Source of the DNA: Photorhabdus noenieputensis | GTDB taxonomy: Bacteria; Pseudomonadota; Gammaproteobacteria; Enterobacterales; Enterobacteriaceae | DNA length: 64,000 bases | Direction: 5' to 3' | Assembly: GCF_018448935.1 (NCBI RefSeq) | Contig: NZ_RCWC01000008.1 | Coordinates: 94,150-158,149, forward strand | In this document: positions 10,440-19,571 of the stretch, one piece after another | Layout of the letters: every line of letters starts with the position of its first letter | How positions within the stretch are numbered: the stretch's first letter is position 1 | Position numbers and translations under genes: made by a program | Notes under the pieces: generated by a model | The model's database searches: none | Told to the model about the DNA's origin: nothing | The model's input: only the letters and a program-made list of their open reading frames with translations

Positions 10440-11432
10440 ATGTTTAATATTTACAATAAACTTAAATATTTTCTCATTATCATCAACTTATTAATTGGTT
10501 TGATAGTCAATTCTTATAGTTTTGCCGCTAACTGCCTGTTTGAGAAAGGATTTAAACCAGAAATCACTCATCTCTCTTTTGGAACATTATATGTACCAAG
10601 GGATCAACCTATTGGCACAACCATTTACGAATATCGTGCAGATGAATTAGACAATAAAAACAATATTTTCTATTGCGATACAAACGTTAATACATCATGG
10701 GGATATACATCCTATAAAAGTACGGATTATAACAAGGATGCTATTTACGAGTCCGGTGTCCCCGGTGTTGGTATCAGAATAAATACTTGGGGTCCCGGCT
10801 ATGGTATCGACTGGTTACCACGAATTGCTAATAACCCTGTAAGCTGCGACAATTCTGGTCGTTGGTATTGTGGTAAGACATGGGGTTATTTGACAATTCA
10901 GCTAATAAAAATAGCACCAACAACAGGTTCTGGTTTTGTCAAAAATGAACAATTAATTCAGGCACGGGTAAATAACCACATCGTTCATACTTACCGTTTG
11001 GGAAATACCCGAATTATTACTAAAAGCTGCTCACTGAAAAATAGCAATATTACTGTTCCTATGGGCGATATTAAAAAAATCGATTTTTCTGGCATTAACA
11101 GCACCGCAGGAGGGAAGGATTTTGAAGTTATTTTAGATTGTGATGATGATGTCCAGATTCAATTAATGCTTGACGGAAATAAAGCAAAAAATAACTTATA
11201 TCATGTCTGGGCGCTTGATCAAAATGATAATCGCACAACTGCTTCCGGTGTGGGTATGCAAATTCTTTACAACAACCAACCTGTCATTATCCATTCACAA
11301 ATAAATATTGGTAATAGCTATTCAGGCGGGAAGTTATCTATCCCTTTACACGCCCGCTATTTTCAAACCGATCGCAATATTACCCCTGGGCAGGCAAATG
11401 TAACTGCAACAATGACTTTAACTTATCAGTAA
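10440..11432 (+). CDS. two-domain fimbrial tip adhesin (FimH-like)
   Basis: 330 residues. A signal peptide of about 30 residues is followed by a receptor-binding domain (about 31-190; Trp/Gly/Tyr-rich with several Cys) and a C-terminal pilin domain (about 195-330) starting at KSCSLKNSNITVPMGDI and ending with the strand TATMTLTYQ that fits the donor-strand groove. Being the last gene of the operon and about twice pilin length, it is the likely tip adhesin. An AGGAAA site precedes the start. The lectin domain does not match a subtype I recognise, so the receptor is unknown. The operon has no minor-subunit genes. Confidence 0.82.
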   Translation: MFNIYNKLKYFLIIINLLIGLIVNSYSFAANCLFEKGFKPEITHLSFGTLYVPRDQPIGTTIYEYRADELDNKNNIFYCDTNVNTSWGYTSYKSTDYNKDAIYESGVPGVGIRINTWGPGYGIDWLPRIANNPVSCDNSGRWYCGKTWGYLTIQLIKIAPTTGSGFVKNEQLIQARVNNHIVHTYRLGNTRIITKSCSLKNSNITVPMGDIKKIDFSGINSTAGGKDFEVILDCDDDVQIQLMLDGNKAKNNLYHVWALDQNDNRTTASGVGMQILYNNQPVIIHSQINIGNSYSGGKLSIPLHARYFQTDRNITPGQANVTATMTLTYQ

Positions 11433-11443
11433 TAAATTTATCT

Positions 11444-11492
11444 GCATCAGTTATAGAAAGTTTATTTCTTGGCTGATGCTCGGTTATTTTAT
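11444..11492 (+). terminator. terminator after the fimbrial operon
   Basis: GCATCAG (11444-11450) pairs with CTGATGC (11473-11479), with an inner AGAAA/TTTCT stem, followed by a T-rich run. It lies 12 bp after the adhesin stop codon. Confidence 0.6.
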
Positions 11493-11910
11493 TGTTTTTA
11501 TCTGAAAAATCTTTGATAAAATTCAGTCTGAAATACTGTCTAATAGAAAATTCAACAGTTTATGTCAGTTAATTAATATGTTATGAGTTAGTTCCATTTC
11601 TCCTGTTGAAGTTAGTGGAACAATTAAATTACTTCCTATGCTCAAAGTTATGCGCATAATTGTAATTCAATGAACCTAAAAAAACAAAGAGATTTTAGTG
11701 TAAGATTTTATTTTTCACTGAATTAACTTAAGAGCTAAACTTACGGATTTTCTTAGGAAGGTTTTTTCTTCAATTATACTTTAAATTCCTTCCTATCCCT
11801 TCATTTATTTTAATTTACAAAAAATTTATTTTATTTACAAAATTATGCTTTTAAAAATGTTTTTTAAGTTTAAAGTTAAATTTCTTAATGTTTACTAATG
11901 GAAACAAATT
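11493..11910. other. AT-rich intergenic region before the Tlde1-like effector gene
   Basis: About 420 bp with no gene seen. It is very AT-rich, like the region upstream of the fimbrial operon, and must carry the promoter of the effector-immunity unit. AGGAAGG near 11755 and TCCTTCC near 11790 form a weak dyad. Confidence 0.4.
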
Positions 11911-12276
11911 ATGACGTGGCAATATTCACAAAGCACTGGTGTACTTACACATAATGGCTCTTTTATTGCAAAGGGCTATAGCGGTCATGGCGCAGGAGTA
12001 AATAATCCATCCATGCAGGACGCATATTTAACAGGACCTATTCCACAAGGTCATTATAGAATTAATGGATACAATAATCATAAAGGCCCATATACTGTAA
12101 AACTCGTTCCCATTTTAGGAACAAACACTTATGGCAGAGATGCTTTTAGAATCCACGGAGATAGAAATGATGGTTCATATCATCAAGCTTCTGAGGGGTG
12201 TATCGTTATAAACGGGGCTGAATTGAGAAAAAGTATTGCTTCATCCAGTGATGATATATTAGTTGTAGTACCATGA
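11911..12276 (+). CDS. Tlde1-like L,D-transpeptidase-fold effector (DUF2778), peptidoglycan-targeting toxin
   Basis: 121 residues without a signal peptide. The C-terminal half carries the L,D-transpeptidase-like signature FRIHGD (His82, Asp84) followed by SEGCIVI (Ser94, Gly96, Cys97), with Cys97 the expected nucleophile. This arrangement is that of DUF2778/Tlde1 effectors, which in Salmonella are delivered by the type VI secretion system and damage peptidoglycan precursors in the periplasm. Start, size and lack of export signal all fit an effector that needs a secretion machine. Its stop overlaps the next gene's ATG by 4 bp (ATGA at 12273), tying it to the immunity-like gene. No T6SS structural gene is adjacent, but a vgrG lies at the far end of the window. 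Confidence 0.75.
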   Translation: MTWQYSQSTGVLTHNGSFIAKGYSGHGAGVNNPSMQDAYLTGPIPQGHYRINGYNNHKGPYTVKLVPILGTNTYGRDAFRIHGDRNDGSYHQASEGCIVINGAELRKSIASSSDDILVVVP

Positions 12277-12806
12277 AAAAATTACTTCCAATACCAATAA
12301 TAGCTTTAAATCTTTTAGCTTTTAATTCCTTTGCAACTGAGTTAGAGAAGAATAATCCATACCCTAATCTGACACCAAAGCAAATTATTGAAAAAGTAAA
12401 TTCAATGGGAGCAAGGAAATTCGTAACATCGACCTTACCTAATACCGATGACAGCACATGGGATTACATTTTATCCCATATATCAAGTGGTGATCCTGAA
12501 TGGTTGAACATTGTTCCGATATTATCAACTGGGGTTGATGCAGGCTCAGCAGAAGATCTCACAATAGCTGTTGCAACAGCAATACCAAAGAATGCCGCTG
12601 TTGTTATGTCTGTCCTTAATAACGCCAACATTTCAATTAGCACTGAATCTGTATGTTCATTGCCTTTTTATTCAGGTACCGAAGCAGAAATAAACAAATA
12701 TGTCGTCGAAAGCATCAGGGCACTTTACAAATCAAAAAAAGGAGAAAATTGTTTGAAAATACTTGTTAATACTATCGGTAAATCAAAAAAATTTCAGGAA
12801 TACTGA
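12273..12806 (+). CDS. periplasmic immunity-like protein 1, partner of the Tlde1-like effector
   Basis: 177 residues with a signal peptide (about 1-21, ending NSFAT), so it should reside in the periplasm where a peptidoglycan-targeting toxin acts. It overlaps the effector gene by 4 bp. The mature protein starts NPYPNLTPKQIIEKV and has a conserved core (SVCSLPFYSGTEAE, ESIRALYKSKKGENC) with two Cys that could pair. It shares this architecture with the next gene. By position, export signal and translational coupling it is the probable cognate immunity protein; the family name is not one I can assign with certainty. Confidence 0.65.
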   Translation: MKKLLPIPIIALNLLAFNSFATELEKNNPYPNLTPKQIIEKVNSMGARKFVTSTLPNTDDSTWDYILSHISSGDPEWLNIVPILSTGVDAGSAEDLTIAVATAIPKNAAVVMSVLNNANISISTESVCSLPFYSGTEAEINKYVVESIRALYKSKKGENCLKILVNTIGKSKKFQEY

Positions 12807-12854
12807 ACTATGGCGTTAGATATTCTATTTTAAAAATATAATTTTGGTGGTTAA

Positions 12855-13382
12855 ATGAAAAAACTGATTATGTTATTAATGCTAGTATCATTTAGTTCAC
12901 TGGCCGTGGATCGCCATATTACAGCTAAAAATCCATATCCGAATTTAACACCAGAGCAATTGATCCTACAAATAAAACAGCAAGGTGCAAGAGCAGTAAT
13001 TGAAAATATGCCAGAAGGAGATAACGGAGAATGGGATTATATAACAGATCATATTGCAAGTGGAGATATAACGTGGCTCAAGGTAGCTCCTTTACTTGCA
13101 AAGGGAAGTGATACCCATTCATCAGAAACGCTATCAACAGCATTAGCAACTGCATTACCTAAAAACGTAAACGGAGTATTATCTATTCTTGATGATTCCA
13201 ATGTTTCAATTAGCACTGATTCTGTTTGTTCTCTACCTTTTTATCAAGGAACAGAAGCAGAATTAAATCAGTATGTCGTTGATAGTATTCGTGCACTGTA
13301 TAAAAGTAAAAGTGGTGAAAAATGCTTACAAAAGCTTATTTCTGCCACCGGTAATTCAAAATCATTTTCTGAAGGGGATTAA
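12855..13382 (+). CDS. periplasmic immunity-like protein 2, tandem paralogue
   Basis: 175 residues, signal peptide about 1-18. It is clearly a paralogue of the preceding protein along its whole length: NPYPNLTPEQLI, SGDITWL, ALPKN, STDSVCSLPFYQGTEAE and DSIRALYKSKSGEKC all have counterparts at the same positions. The gap to the first copy is 48 bp. The copies have diverged far enough that the duplication is not recent, and the second may neutralise a variant effector from competitors (inference). It ends the unit; a strong hairpin follows. Confidence 0.62.
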   Translation: MKKLIMLLMLVSFSSLAVDRHITAKNPYPNLTPEQLILQIKQQGARAVIENMPEGDNGEWDYITDHIASGDITWLKVAPLLAKGSDTHSSETLSTALATALPKNVNGVLSILDDSNVSISTDSVCSLPFYQGTEAELNQYVVDSIRALYKSKSGEKCLQKLISATGNSKSFSEGD

Positions 13383-13384
13383 TA

Positions 13385-13421
13385 ATGGCTATTTCTCTAT
13401 AAATCGACTAAATAGCCATTA
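13385..13421 (+). terminator. hairpin after the effector-immunity unit
   Basis: AATGGCTATTT (13385-13395) pairs perfectly with AAATAGCCATT (13411-13421), 11 bp. There is no clear T-run, so it may act as a processing or bidirectional stop. Confidence 0.5.
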
Positions 13422-13446
13422 ACCACGCATTAAATACGCGACTATA

Positions 13447-13644
13447 TTAAATATATTTTTCGACTAGAAAATATTTTGATAAAGAATTGTTGTGGCAAAG
13501 AGGCTGAATATGAAAATAATAGTCATTAATAACGATACCCATATGTTTTTTTACATTTCGTTCTAATATGAAAAAATAGTTAACTAGTATAGTTAAGAAG
13601 AAAAACGTTATAATTGACATAAAAAGCATGGCCATGAATGGCAT
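13447..13644 (-). CDS. possible small membrane protein (65 residues)
   Basis: An open frame whose first 30 residues are strongly hydrophobic (MLFMSIITFFFLTILVNYFF), predicting one membrane helix, followed by a polar tail. A CAGGG element lies about 9 bases before the ATG. No homologue is recognised, and AT-rich DNA often gives such frames by chance. Confidence 0.25.
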   Translation of the reverse strand: MPFMAMLFMSIITFFFLTILVNYFFILERNVKKHMGIVINDYYFHIQPLCHNNSLSKYFLVEKYI

Positions 13645-13956
13645 TTTTTACACCCTGTTTAAAAAAATCCATAATATCATTATGGATGAGAATGAAATGA
13701 ATCATTAGTAGTAAAAATGGCGTTTTTTGACACAATTAACAATTATTTTCAATAAATTTTATTGACGTGTTGTTTAGGTTCAAGTAAGTCAAATACGTCA
13801 CAGATAAATTTGTGACCGGGCGTGGAAACCCGATTAGCTGAATGGCACAATTACATAAAATTTGGAACACGCTCGCATATTAGACAATTAGAAAGAATAG
13901 TGACAATGTAATATTGGTATAATAAACCACTATCAAAACAGCAACAGTGTTAAAGA
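13645..13956. other. intergenic region with two adjacent dyads upstream of the 170-residue gene
   Basis: GTCACA (13797-13802) and TGTGAC (13811-13816) form a dyad, followed directly by CGGG / CCCG (13817-13832). These two small hairpins sit 125-160 bp before the next gene and may be an operator or leader structure. Nothing else is evident. Confidence 0.35.
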
Positions 13957-14469
13957 ATGACCAAGTATCATAGTCTCAAGAATAAAGCCATTGGTGGAAT
14001 CGGTAAGGTTAGCAGTTATGACATTGAATTCACTTTTAACAGTAAAAAACCGCAAACCTTTCGGTTAGTATTCTTTCCATTAACTGACGATATTGTCGGA
14101 GCCGAAAGAATTGCTGAAATATACGATGTTAATCCAAACATTTTATTCGCTGTATCTATCATCTTCTTCGATCAAGCTTATGAATCAATCCCGATAGACG
14201 AATTAAACGGTAGGACTCCATTTGATAAAATAGATAAAACTGTTCATTACAATAGAAATGAAAATAACTACTTTTTTAATGTCTTAATATCATACATTCT
14301 GGATTATATTGAAGAATCTAAAGTTCATTACTTGTACTTTAGTGGCTACAGTGATTCTCACAAAAGAACCTATGAAAGACTTTTACAAAAGGTACAGTCA
14401 AGATTAATATTAGAGTATGAAGATTTAGGAGGAGGCGATTATGTTGTTAAAACGTGCTACAGCAACTAA
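13957..14469 (+). CDS. hypothetical protein, 170 residues, first gene of an overlapping pair
   Basis: I do not recognise the family with confidence. The protein is soluble, mixed alpha/beta, without signal peptide or membrane segment. The order is a beta-rich N-half (YDIEFTFNSKKPQTFRLVFFPL), an acidic middle, and a C-half helix-strand unit (FFNVLISYILDYIEESKVHYLYFSGYSDSHKRTYERLL) that faintly recalls the C-terminal part of DUF6169-like proteins; this is only an impression. Its last 29 bases overlap a small basic gene with an excellent ribosome site, suggesting coupled translation of the two. Base composition is as AT-rich as the surrounding accessory DNA. Confidence 0.6.
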   Translation: MTKYHSLKNKAIGGIGKVSSYDIEFTFNSKKPQTFRLVFFPLTDDIVGAERIAEIYDVNPNILFAVSIIFFDQAYESIPIDELNGRTPFDKIDKTVHYNRNENNYFFNVLISYILDYIEESKVHYLYFSGYSDSHKRTYERLLQKVQSRLILEYEDLGGGDYVVKTCYSN

Positions 14470-14578
14470 GAAGAAGGCAACTCAGGCTGACTACGCTCGT
14501 AACCGCAAAAATAAAACCGCGATGGTTAATGCTTTCGTTGAGGCTAACAAAACCAAACATACGGAAAGTACCTGCTAA
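14441..14578 (+). CDS. small Lys-rich basic protein (45 residues) overlapping the preceding gene
   Basis: ATG at 14441 is preceded by AGGAGGAGG, the strongest ribosome site in the area, 6-7 bases away, inside the end of the upstream gene in another frame. The product is basic (KRATATKKKATQADYARNRK, then NKTAMVNAFVEANKTKH) with a likely central helix. It is too short for ordinary gene finders. The overlap and strong site argue it is real; the pair resembles the layout of small regulator or antitoxin partners, but no family supports that. An ERIC begins 20 bp after its stop. Confidence 0.55.
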   Translation: MLLKRATATKKKATQADYARNRKNKTAMVNAFVEANKTKHTESTC

Positions 14579-14598
14579 CCAGTTCATTCGTTTCAGTC

Positions 14599-14725
14599 TA
14601 TACCCTATGGATTTCAAGATGCATCACGACAGCAAGGGAGTGAATCCCCGGGAGCATAGATAACGATGTGACCGGGGTGAGCGAGTGCAGCCAACAAAGA
14701 GGCAACTTGAAAGATAACGGGTATA
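14599..14725 (+). repeat. ERIC element, copy 2 (127 bp)
   Basis: Full length, TATACCCTATGG to ACGGGTATA, with terminal inverted repeats TATACCC/GGGTATA intact and the central GAATCCCCGGGAGCAT / ATGTGACCGGGGTGAGCG palindrome. Probably the least degenerate copy in the window. Confidence 0.93.
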
Positions 14726-14728
14726 AGT

Positions 14729-14758
14729 AAAAAGCCACCTTTAGAAATAGGAGGCTTT
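14729..14758 (-). terminator. second intrinsic terminator downstream of hrpA
   Basis: AAAGCC/GGCTTT arms (14731-14736 and 14753-14758) with an extended CCT/AGG stem; on the minus strand the stem is followed by a T-run. Confidence 0.6.
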
Positions 14759-14782
14759 CAGTTTGACGATTTAACTGACCGA

Positions 14783-14823
14783 TAAAAAACTGCATCACAA
14801 ATGTAAAACTTGGGATGCAGTTT
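14783..14823 (-). terminator. intrinsic terminator of hrpA
   Basis: AAACTGCATC (14787-14796) pairs perfectly with GATGCAGTTT (14814-14823). On the minus strand it is followed by six Ts and lies about 22 bp after the hrpA stop codon. Confidence 0.85.
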
Positions 14824-14845
14824 AGAATATGACCGTCTTCTTTGA

Positions 14846-17800
14846 TCAGGAAGCAATTTGCTCCATCGTTTGCAAAATTCTCTTATCCGAGACCGGATAT
14901 GGCGTGCCCAGTTGCTGAGCAAACAAGCTGATCCGCAGTTCTTCAATCATCCAACGAATCTCTTGCACCTCAGGTAACTGTTTCTGTTGCAGTGATAATT
15001 TCGCCAGCCATTGCTGCCACTGTTGCTGAACATTTTCGACACGCCCCATTTGTGCTCTATCTCTGTGCGGATCAACCGCCAATTTTTCAAGACGGCGCTC
15101 AATGCCTTGCAGATAACGCAGGACATCCGGCAAACGTTTCCAACCATTAGTGGTGACAAATCCTTTAAAAACCAAACCAGAAAGCTGCGCTTTGATATCC
15201 GATAACGCCAAGGCCAGAGAAATATCAATTTTCCCCTTAAGGCGTTTATTAATGGCAAAAATGGTGGTGAGTATCTGTTCCACTTGCTTAGCTATTTCCA
15301 CAACAGTATCGTTCAACTCAGCCCGAACTTTGTATTGTAGCTGAATAAAACCCTGTTCATTCCAAGCCGGCCCACCATTCACTGTCATCAATTTATCCAC
15401 ACCACAAGAGATACAATCGTCAATTAAATCCAATACCTTGCCATAAGGATTAAAATAGAGCCCCAATTTGGATTTATTCGGCAATTTCTCATGTAAGTAT
15501 TTAATTGGTGAAGGAATATTAAGCAACAACAGACGACGAGTACCTTCCCACATGGCAATCTGTTGCTCCAATTCAGTTTCAAACAATTTGATACCGATAC
15601 TCTCTTTTTCATCCACCAGCGCAGGAAATGCTTTAACAGAGTAACCACCACGTTTTTGCTCATATCGTCCCGGCAATTCACCAAAACTCCAAATATGCAG
15701 CCCACTCTGTTCAATCCCATCATCAGCAACAGCAGAGAGTGTTTCCTGAACTTTCTCCTTCAAGCGTAATTTCAGTGCCGATAAATTTTTACCTTCCGCG
15801 ATAGTCCGATTCTTCTCCCCCACCACTCGAAATGTCATTTTGAGGTGATCGGGTACTTGTTCTAACTGCCAATCATCACGTGACACCGTAACGCCAGTTA
15901 TCCGCCGTAACTCCCTCTCAAGACTATCCAACAAAGTGGATTGAGGTTGAGATACTCGCTCCATAAATGCCTGAGCATAGTTTGGCGCAGGAACAAAATT
16001 ACGACGAACTGGTTTTGGCAGTGATTTAATTAGTGCAACAACTAAGTCATAGCGAATACCTGGGATCTGCCAATCAAATCCTTCATCTTTAACCTGATTC
16101 AGTACCGGAAGCGGAATATGCACCGTCACGCCATCAGCTTGCGTGCCCGGTTCAAACTGGTAGCTAAGCCGTAATTTCAGAGTATCCTGATACCAATAAT
16201 TAGGGTAATCCAACGCACTGATTTTATCGGCATCACCTTTGATCAACATATTTTTTTCAAAGTTGAGCAAGTCTGGTTGCTCTTTACCTGTCTTCATCCA
16301 CCAGCGATCAAAATGGCGAGCAGAAACCACATTCTGAGGTATCCGTTGATCATAGAAACTAAACAAGGTTTCATCATCCACCAAAATGTCACGGCGACGG
16401 GATTTATGTTCTAGCTCCTCAATTTCCTCACGTAATTTTAGATTCGCTCGGAAAAATGCATGCCGAGTTTGCCAGTCGCCCTCCACCAGCGCATGGCGGA
16501 TAAATAACTCACGACAGAGCATTGGATCAATTTTGCTGTAATTAACCTGACGACTAGCCACAATTGGCAAACCATATAAAGTGACTTTTTCCTTAGCCAT
16601 TACCGCGCCCTGCGATTTTTGCCAGTGCGGTTCGCTATAGTGATACTTCACCAAATGCCCGGCTAACGGTTCAACCCATTCAGGTTCTATCCGCGCCGCA
16701 ATACGCCCCCACAAGCGACTAGTTTCAACCAATTCCGCTGCCATTGACCATTTAGGCGGCTTCTTGAATAAACCAGAACCAGGGAAAATAGCAAAACGCG
16801 CATTACGCGCACCGGTATATTCCTGTTTATCTGCATCTTTTTGACCAATATGGGATAACAGCCCAGTAAGTAACGCAGTATGAATACTGCGGTAATCTGC
16901 ATCCTGGCTATTTATCGACAAACCAATTTCTTTCACAACTTGTCGTAACTGAGCGTATATATCCTGCCACTCCCTGACTCTCAGGTAGTTAAGGTAATCT
17001 TGACGGCAAAGCTTGCGAAATTGCGAAGAAGAGAGTTCCTTTTGCTGAGCTTTCAAAAAATCCCATAATTTCAGAAATGCGATAAAATCAGAGTCTTTAT
17101 CAGCAAATCGCCGGTGTTTCTCATCAGAAGCCTGCTGTTTCTCCAGTGGCCGCTCCCTTGGGTCCTGAATAGACAGCGCAGAAGTGATAACCATCACTTC
17201 ACGCACACAACCATGATGACGAGCTTCCAATACCATACGTGCCAACCGGGGATCAACCGGAAGCTGAGCAAGTTGTCGGCCAATTGATGTAAGACGGTAA
17301 TTACTCTTAGTCGTTGTGCTCTGATCAATTGCCCCAAGCTCTTCCAGAAGCCGAACACCATCCTGAATATTACGTTTATCAGGTGGTTGCACAAATGGAA
17401 ATGCGCTAACATCCCCAAGACCAATCGCTGTCATTTGTAGAATGACCGATGCCAAGTTAGTGCGCAGGATTTCTGGATCAGTAAATTCTGGCCGAGAAAG
17501 GAAATCATCTTCTGAATACAGCCGGATACAGATCCCGTCAGATACACGTCCGCAACGCCCTTTCCGCTGATTAGCCGACGCCTGTGATATTGGCTCAATC
17601 GGCAATCTCTGTACTTTCGTCCGATAACTGTAACGGCTAATACGTGCATATCCGGTATCAATCACATATTTAATTCCCGGTACCGTCAACGAGGTTTCTG
17701 CCACGTTAGTTGCCAGCACAATTCTCCGCCCCGTATGTGGCTGGAAAATCCGGTTCTGATCACTGTTAGAAAGACGCGCAAATAGTGGCAGTACTTCGGT

Positions 17801-18589
17801 ATGACGCAGATCCAGTTTATTTAGCGCATCGGCTGTATCACGAATCTCCCGCTCACCACTCATAAAGATCAGAATATCCCCAGGCCCTTCCCGGTTGAGT
17901 TCATCAACAGCATCAATAATTGCCTCAAGCTGATCCCGCTCTCCATCATTATCTTCCCCCATGACTGGACGATACCGCACTTCTACCGGATAGGTTCGGC
18001 CAGAAACTTCAATAATTGGCGCATGGTTAAAATGGCGGGAAAAACGTTCAGGATCGATAGTCGCCGAGGTAATAATCACTTTCAAATCGGGGCGTTTTGG
18101 CAATAATTGGCGCAAATAACCTAGAATAAAATCAATATTCAAACTACGCTCATGCGCCTCATCGATAATGAGCGTGTCATACTGTTTAAGCAACCTGTCA
18201 TTTTGCAGTTCCGCCAGCAAAATACCATCGGTCATCAGCTTAACCAATGTGTTATCGCCCACATGATCACTAAACCGGACTTTATAACCGACAGCAGAAC
18301 CCACAGAGGTTTCCAATTCTTCCGCCAGACGATTAGCAACCGCGCGAGCAGCCAATCGACGGGGTTGAGTATGACCGATTAGGCCCTTTATTCCCCGACC
18401 TAGTTCAAGACAAATTTTTGGGATCTGGGTTGTTTTACCCGAACCGGTTTCACCAGCAATAATGACAACTTGATGGTCACGAATAGCTTTGTAGATATCA
18501 TCTTTCTTCTGGCTGACGGGCAAGTTTTCTGGATATTTGATCGTTGGACAAGCAGCCTGACGGTTAATGATTTTCTGAGACTCTTTCAC
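14846..18589 (-). CDS. hrpA: ATP-dependent RNA helicase HrpA (DEAH box)
   Basis: 1247 residues, strongly matching E. coli HrpA. Walker A is GETGSGKT at 46-53, Walker B/DEAH at 143-146, SAT in ITSATIDPERF and the QRKGRCGRV motif VI; the HA2, OB and C-terminal HrpA-specific regions run to the end (IRWMIEELRISLFAQQLGTPYP). HrpA acts on mRNA and collided ribosomes. The frame opens with GTG at 18589, directly after an in-frame TAA, so the protein lacks roughly the first 50 residues of the E. coli protein (about 1300 long) while keeping the whole helicase core. AAGGATC stands before the GTG. Either the N-terminal segment was lost here or the family varies. Confidence 0.95.
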   Translation of the reverse strand: MKESQKIINRQAACPTIKYPENLPVSQKKDDIYKAIRDHQVVIIAGETGSGKTTQIPKICLELGRGIKGLIGHTQPRRLAARAVANRLAEELETSVGSAVGYKVRFSDHVGDNTLVKLMTDGILLAELQNDRLLKQYDTLIIDEAHERSLNIDFILGYLRQLLPKRPDLKVIITSATIDPERFSRHFNHAPIIEVSGRTYPVEVRYRPVMGEDNDGERDQLEAIIDAVDELNREGPGDILIFMSGEREIRDTADALNKLDLRHTEVLPLFARLSNSDQNRIFQPHTGRRIVLATNVAETSLTVPGIKYVIDTGYARISRYSYRTKVQRLPIEPISQASANQRKGRCGRVSDGICIRLYSEDDFLSRPEFTDPEILRTNLASVILQMTAIGLGDVSAFPFVQPPDKRNIQDGVRLLEELGAIDQSTTTKSNYRLTSIGRQLAQLPVDPRLARMVLEARHHGCVREVMVITSALSIQDPRERPLEKQQASDEKHRRFADKDSDFIAFLKLWDFLKAQQKELSSSQFRKLCRQDYLNYLRVREWQDIYAQLRQVVKEIGLSINSQDADYRSIHTALLTGLLSHIGQKDADKQEYTGARNARFAIFPGSGLFKKPPKWSMAAELVETSRLWGRIAARIEPEWVEPLAGHLVKYHYSEPHWQKSQGAVMAKEKVTLYGLPIVASRQVNYSKIDPMLCRELFIRHALVEGDWQTRHAFFRANLKLREEIEELEHKSRRRDILVDDETLFSFYDQRIPQNVVSARHFDRWWMKTGKEQPDLLNFEKNMLIKGDADKISALDYPNYWYQDTLKLRLSYQFEPGTQADGVTVHIPLPVLNQVKDEGFDWQIPGIRYDLVVALIKSLPKPVRRNFVPAPNYAQAFMERVSQPQSTLLDSLERELRRITGVTVSRDDWQLEQVPDHLKMTFRVVGEKNRTIAEGKNLSALKLRLKEKVQETLSAVADDGIEQSGLHIWSFGELPGRYEQKRGGYSVKAFPALVDEKESIGIKLFETELEQQIAMWEGTRRLLLLNIPSPIKYLHEKLPNKSKLGLYFNPYGKVLDLIDDCISCGVDKLMTVNGGPAWNEQGFIQLQYKVRAELNDTVVEIAKQVEQILTTIFAINKRLKGKIDISLALALSDIKAQLSGLVFKGFVTTNGWKRLPDVLRYLQGIERRLEKLAVDPHRDRAQMGRVENVQQQWQQWLAKLSLQQKQLPEVQEIRWMIEELRISLFAQQLGTPYPVSDKRILQTMEQIAS

Positions 18590-18824
18590 TTATATTGATC
18601 CTTGTAACTTCTTAACTTTACTGATTAGCCAGCTTTTATTGATGACACCGTTCTTATTGATGACATGGCTCTTATGAACGACATAGTAGCACATCTTATT
18701 TATTGGCAATAATTTCGGCGGATATTTCCCCGCCACGCTATATCAACGTGGGTAAAAGTTTTTCAATAAATTTGAATACTGAGCACTAAATATTGCTCTA
18801 TTACCAGAAGATAATAACTCATAG

Positions 18825-18842
18825 AATCACTATATCGTGATT
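18825..18842. promoter_or_regulatory. candidate operator upstream of azoR
   Basis: AATCAC (18825-18830) and GTGATT (18837-18842) form a 6-6-6 dyad about 40 bp before the azoR start, where a repressor would block transcription. The regulator is unknown. Confidence 0.4.
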
Positions 18843-18871
18843 AACAAGTGAATTACCAAAAGTTAACTTAA

Positions 18872-19483
<612 letters not shown>

Positions 19484-19541
19484 TAGTCACATTTTTGTTC
19501 ATAATTCATACATTACCTATATTTTTATATTGCTGTTTTTT

Positions 19542-19571
19542 GCGCGTCATTCGACGCGCTTTTATTTTTTC
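19542..19571 (+). terminator. intrinsic terminator of azoR
   Basis: GCGCGTC (19542-19548) pairs with GACGCGC (19553-19559), followed by a T-rich run. It overlaps the 3' end of the convergent ydbL gene. Confidence 0.85.

Noticed and set aside
13957..14469. Type III (ToxN-like) toxin, because of the small hairpins upstream
   Set aside because: The protein shows no ToxN/CptN/TenpN-like motifs and the upstream DNA has no tandem repeats.
14599..14725. tRNA-like GAATCCCCGGG sequence
   Set aside because: It is the conserved centre of the ERIC element; no cloverleaf or acceptor stem can be formed.
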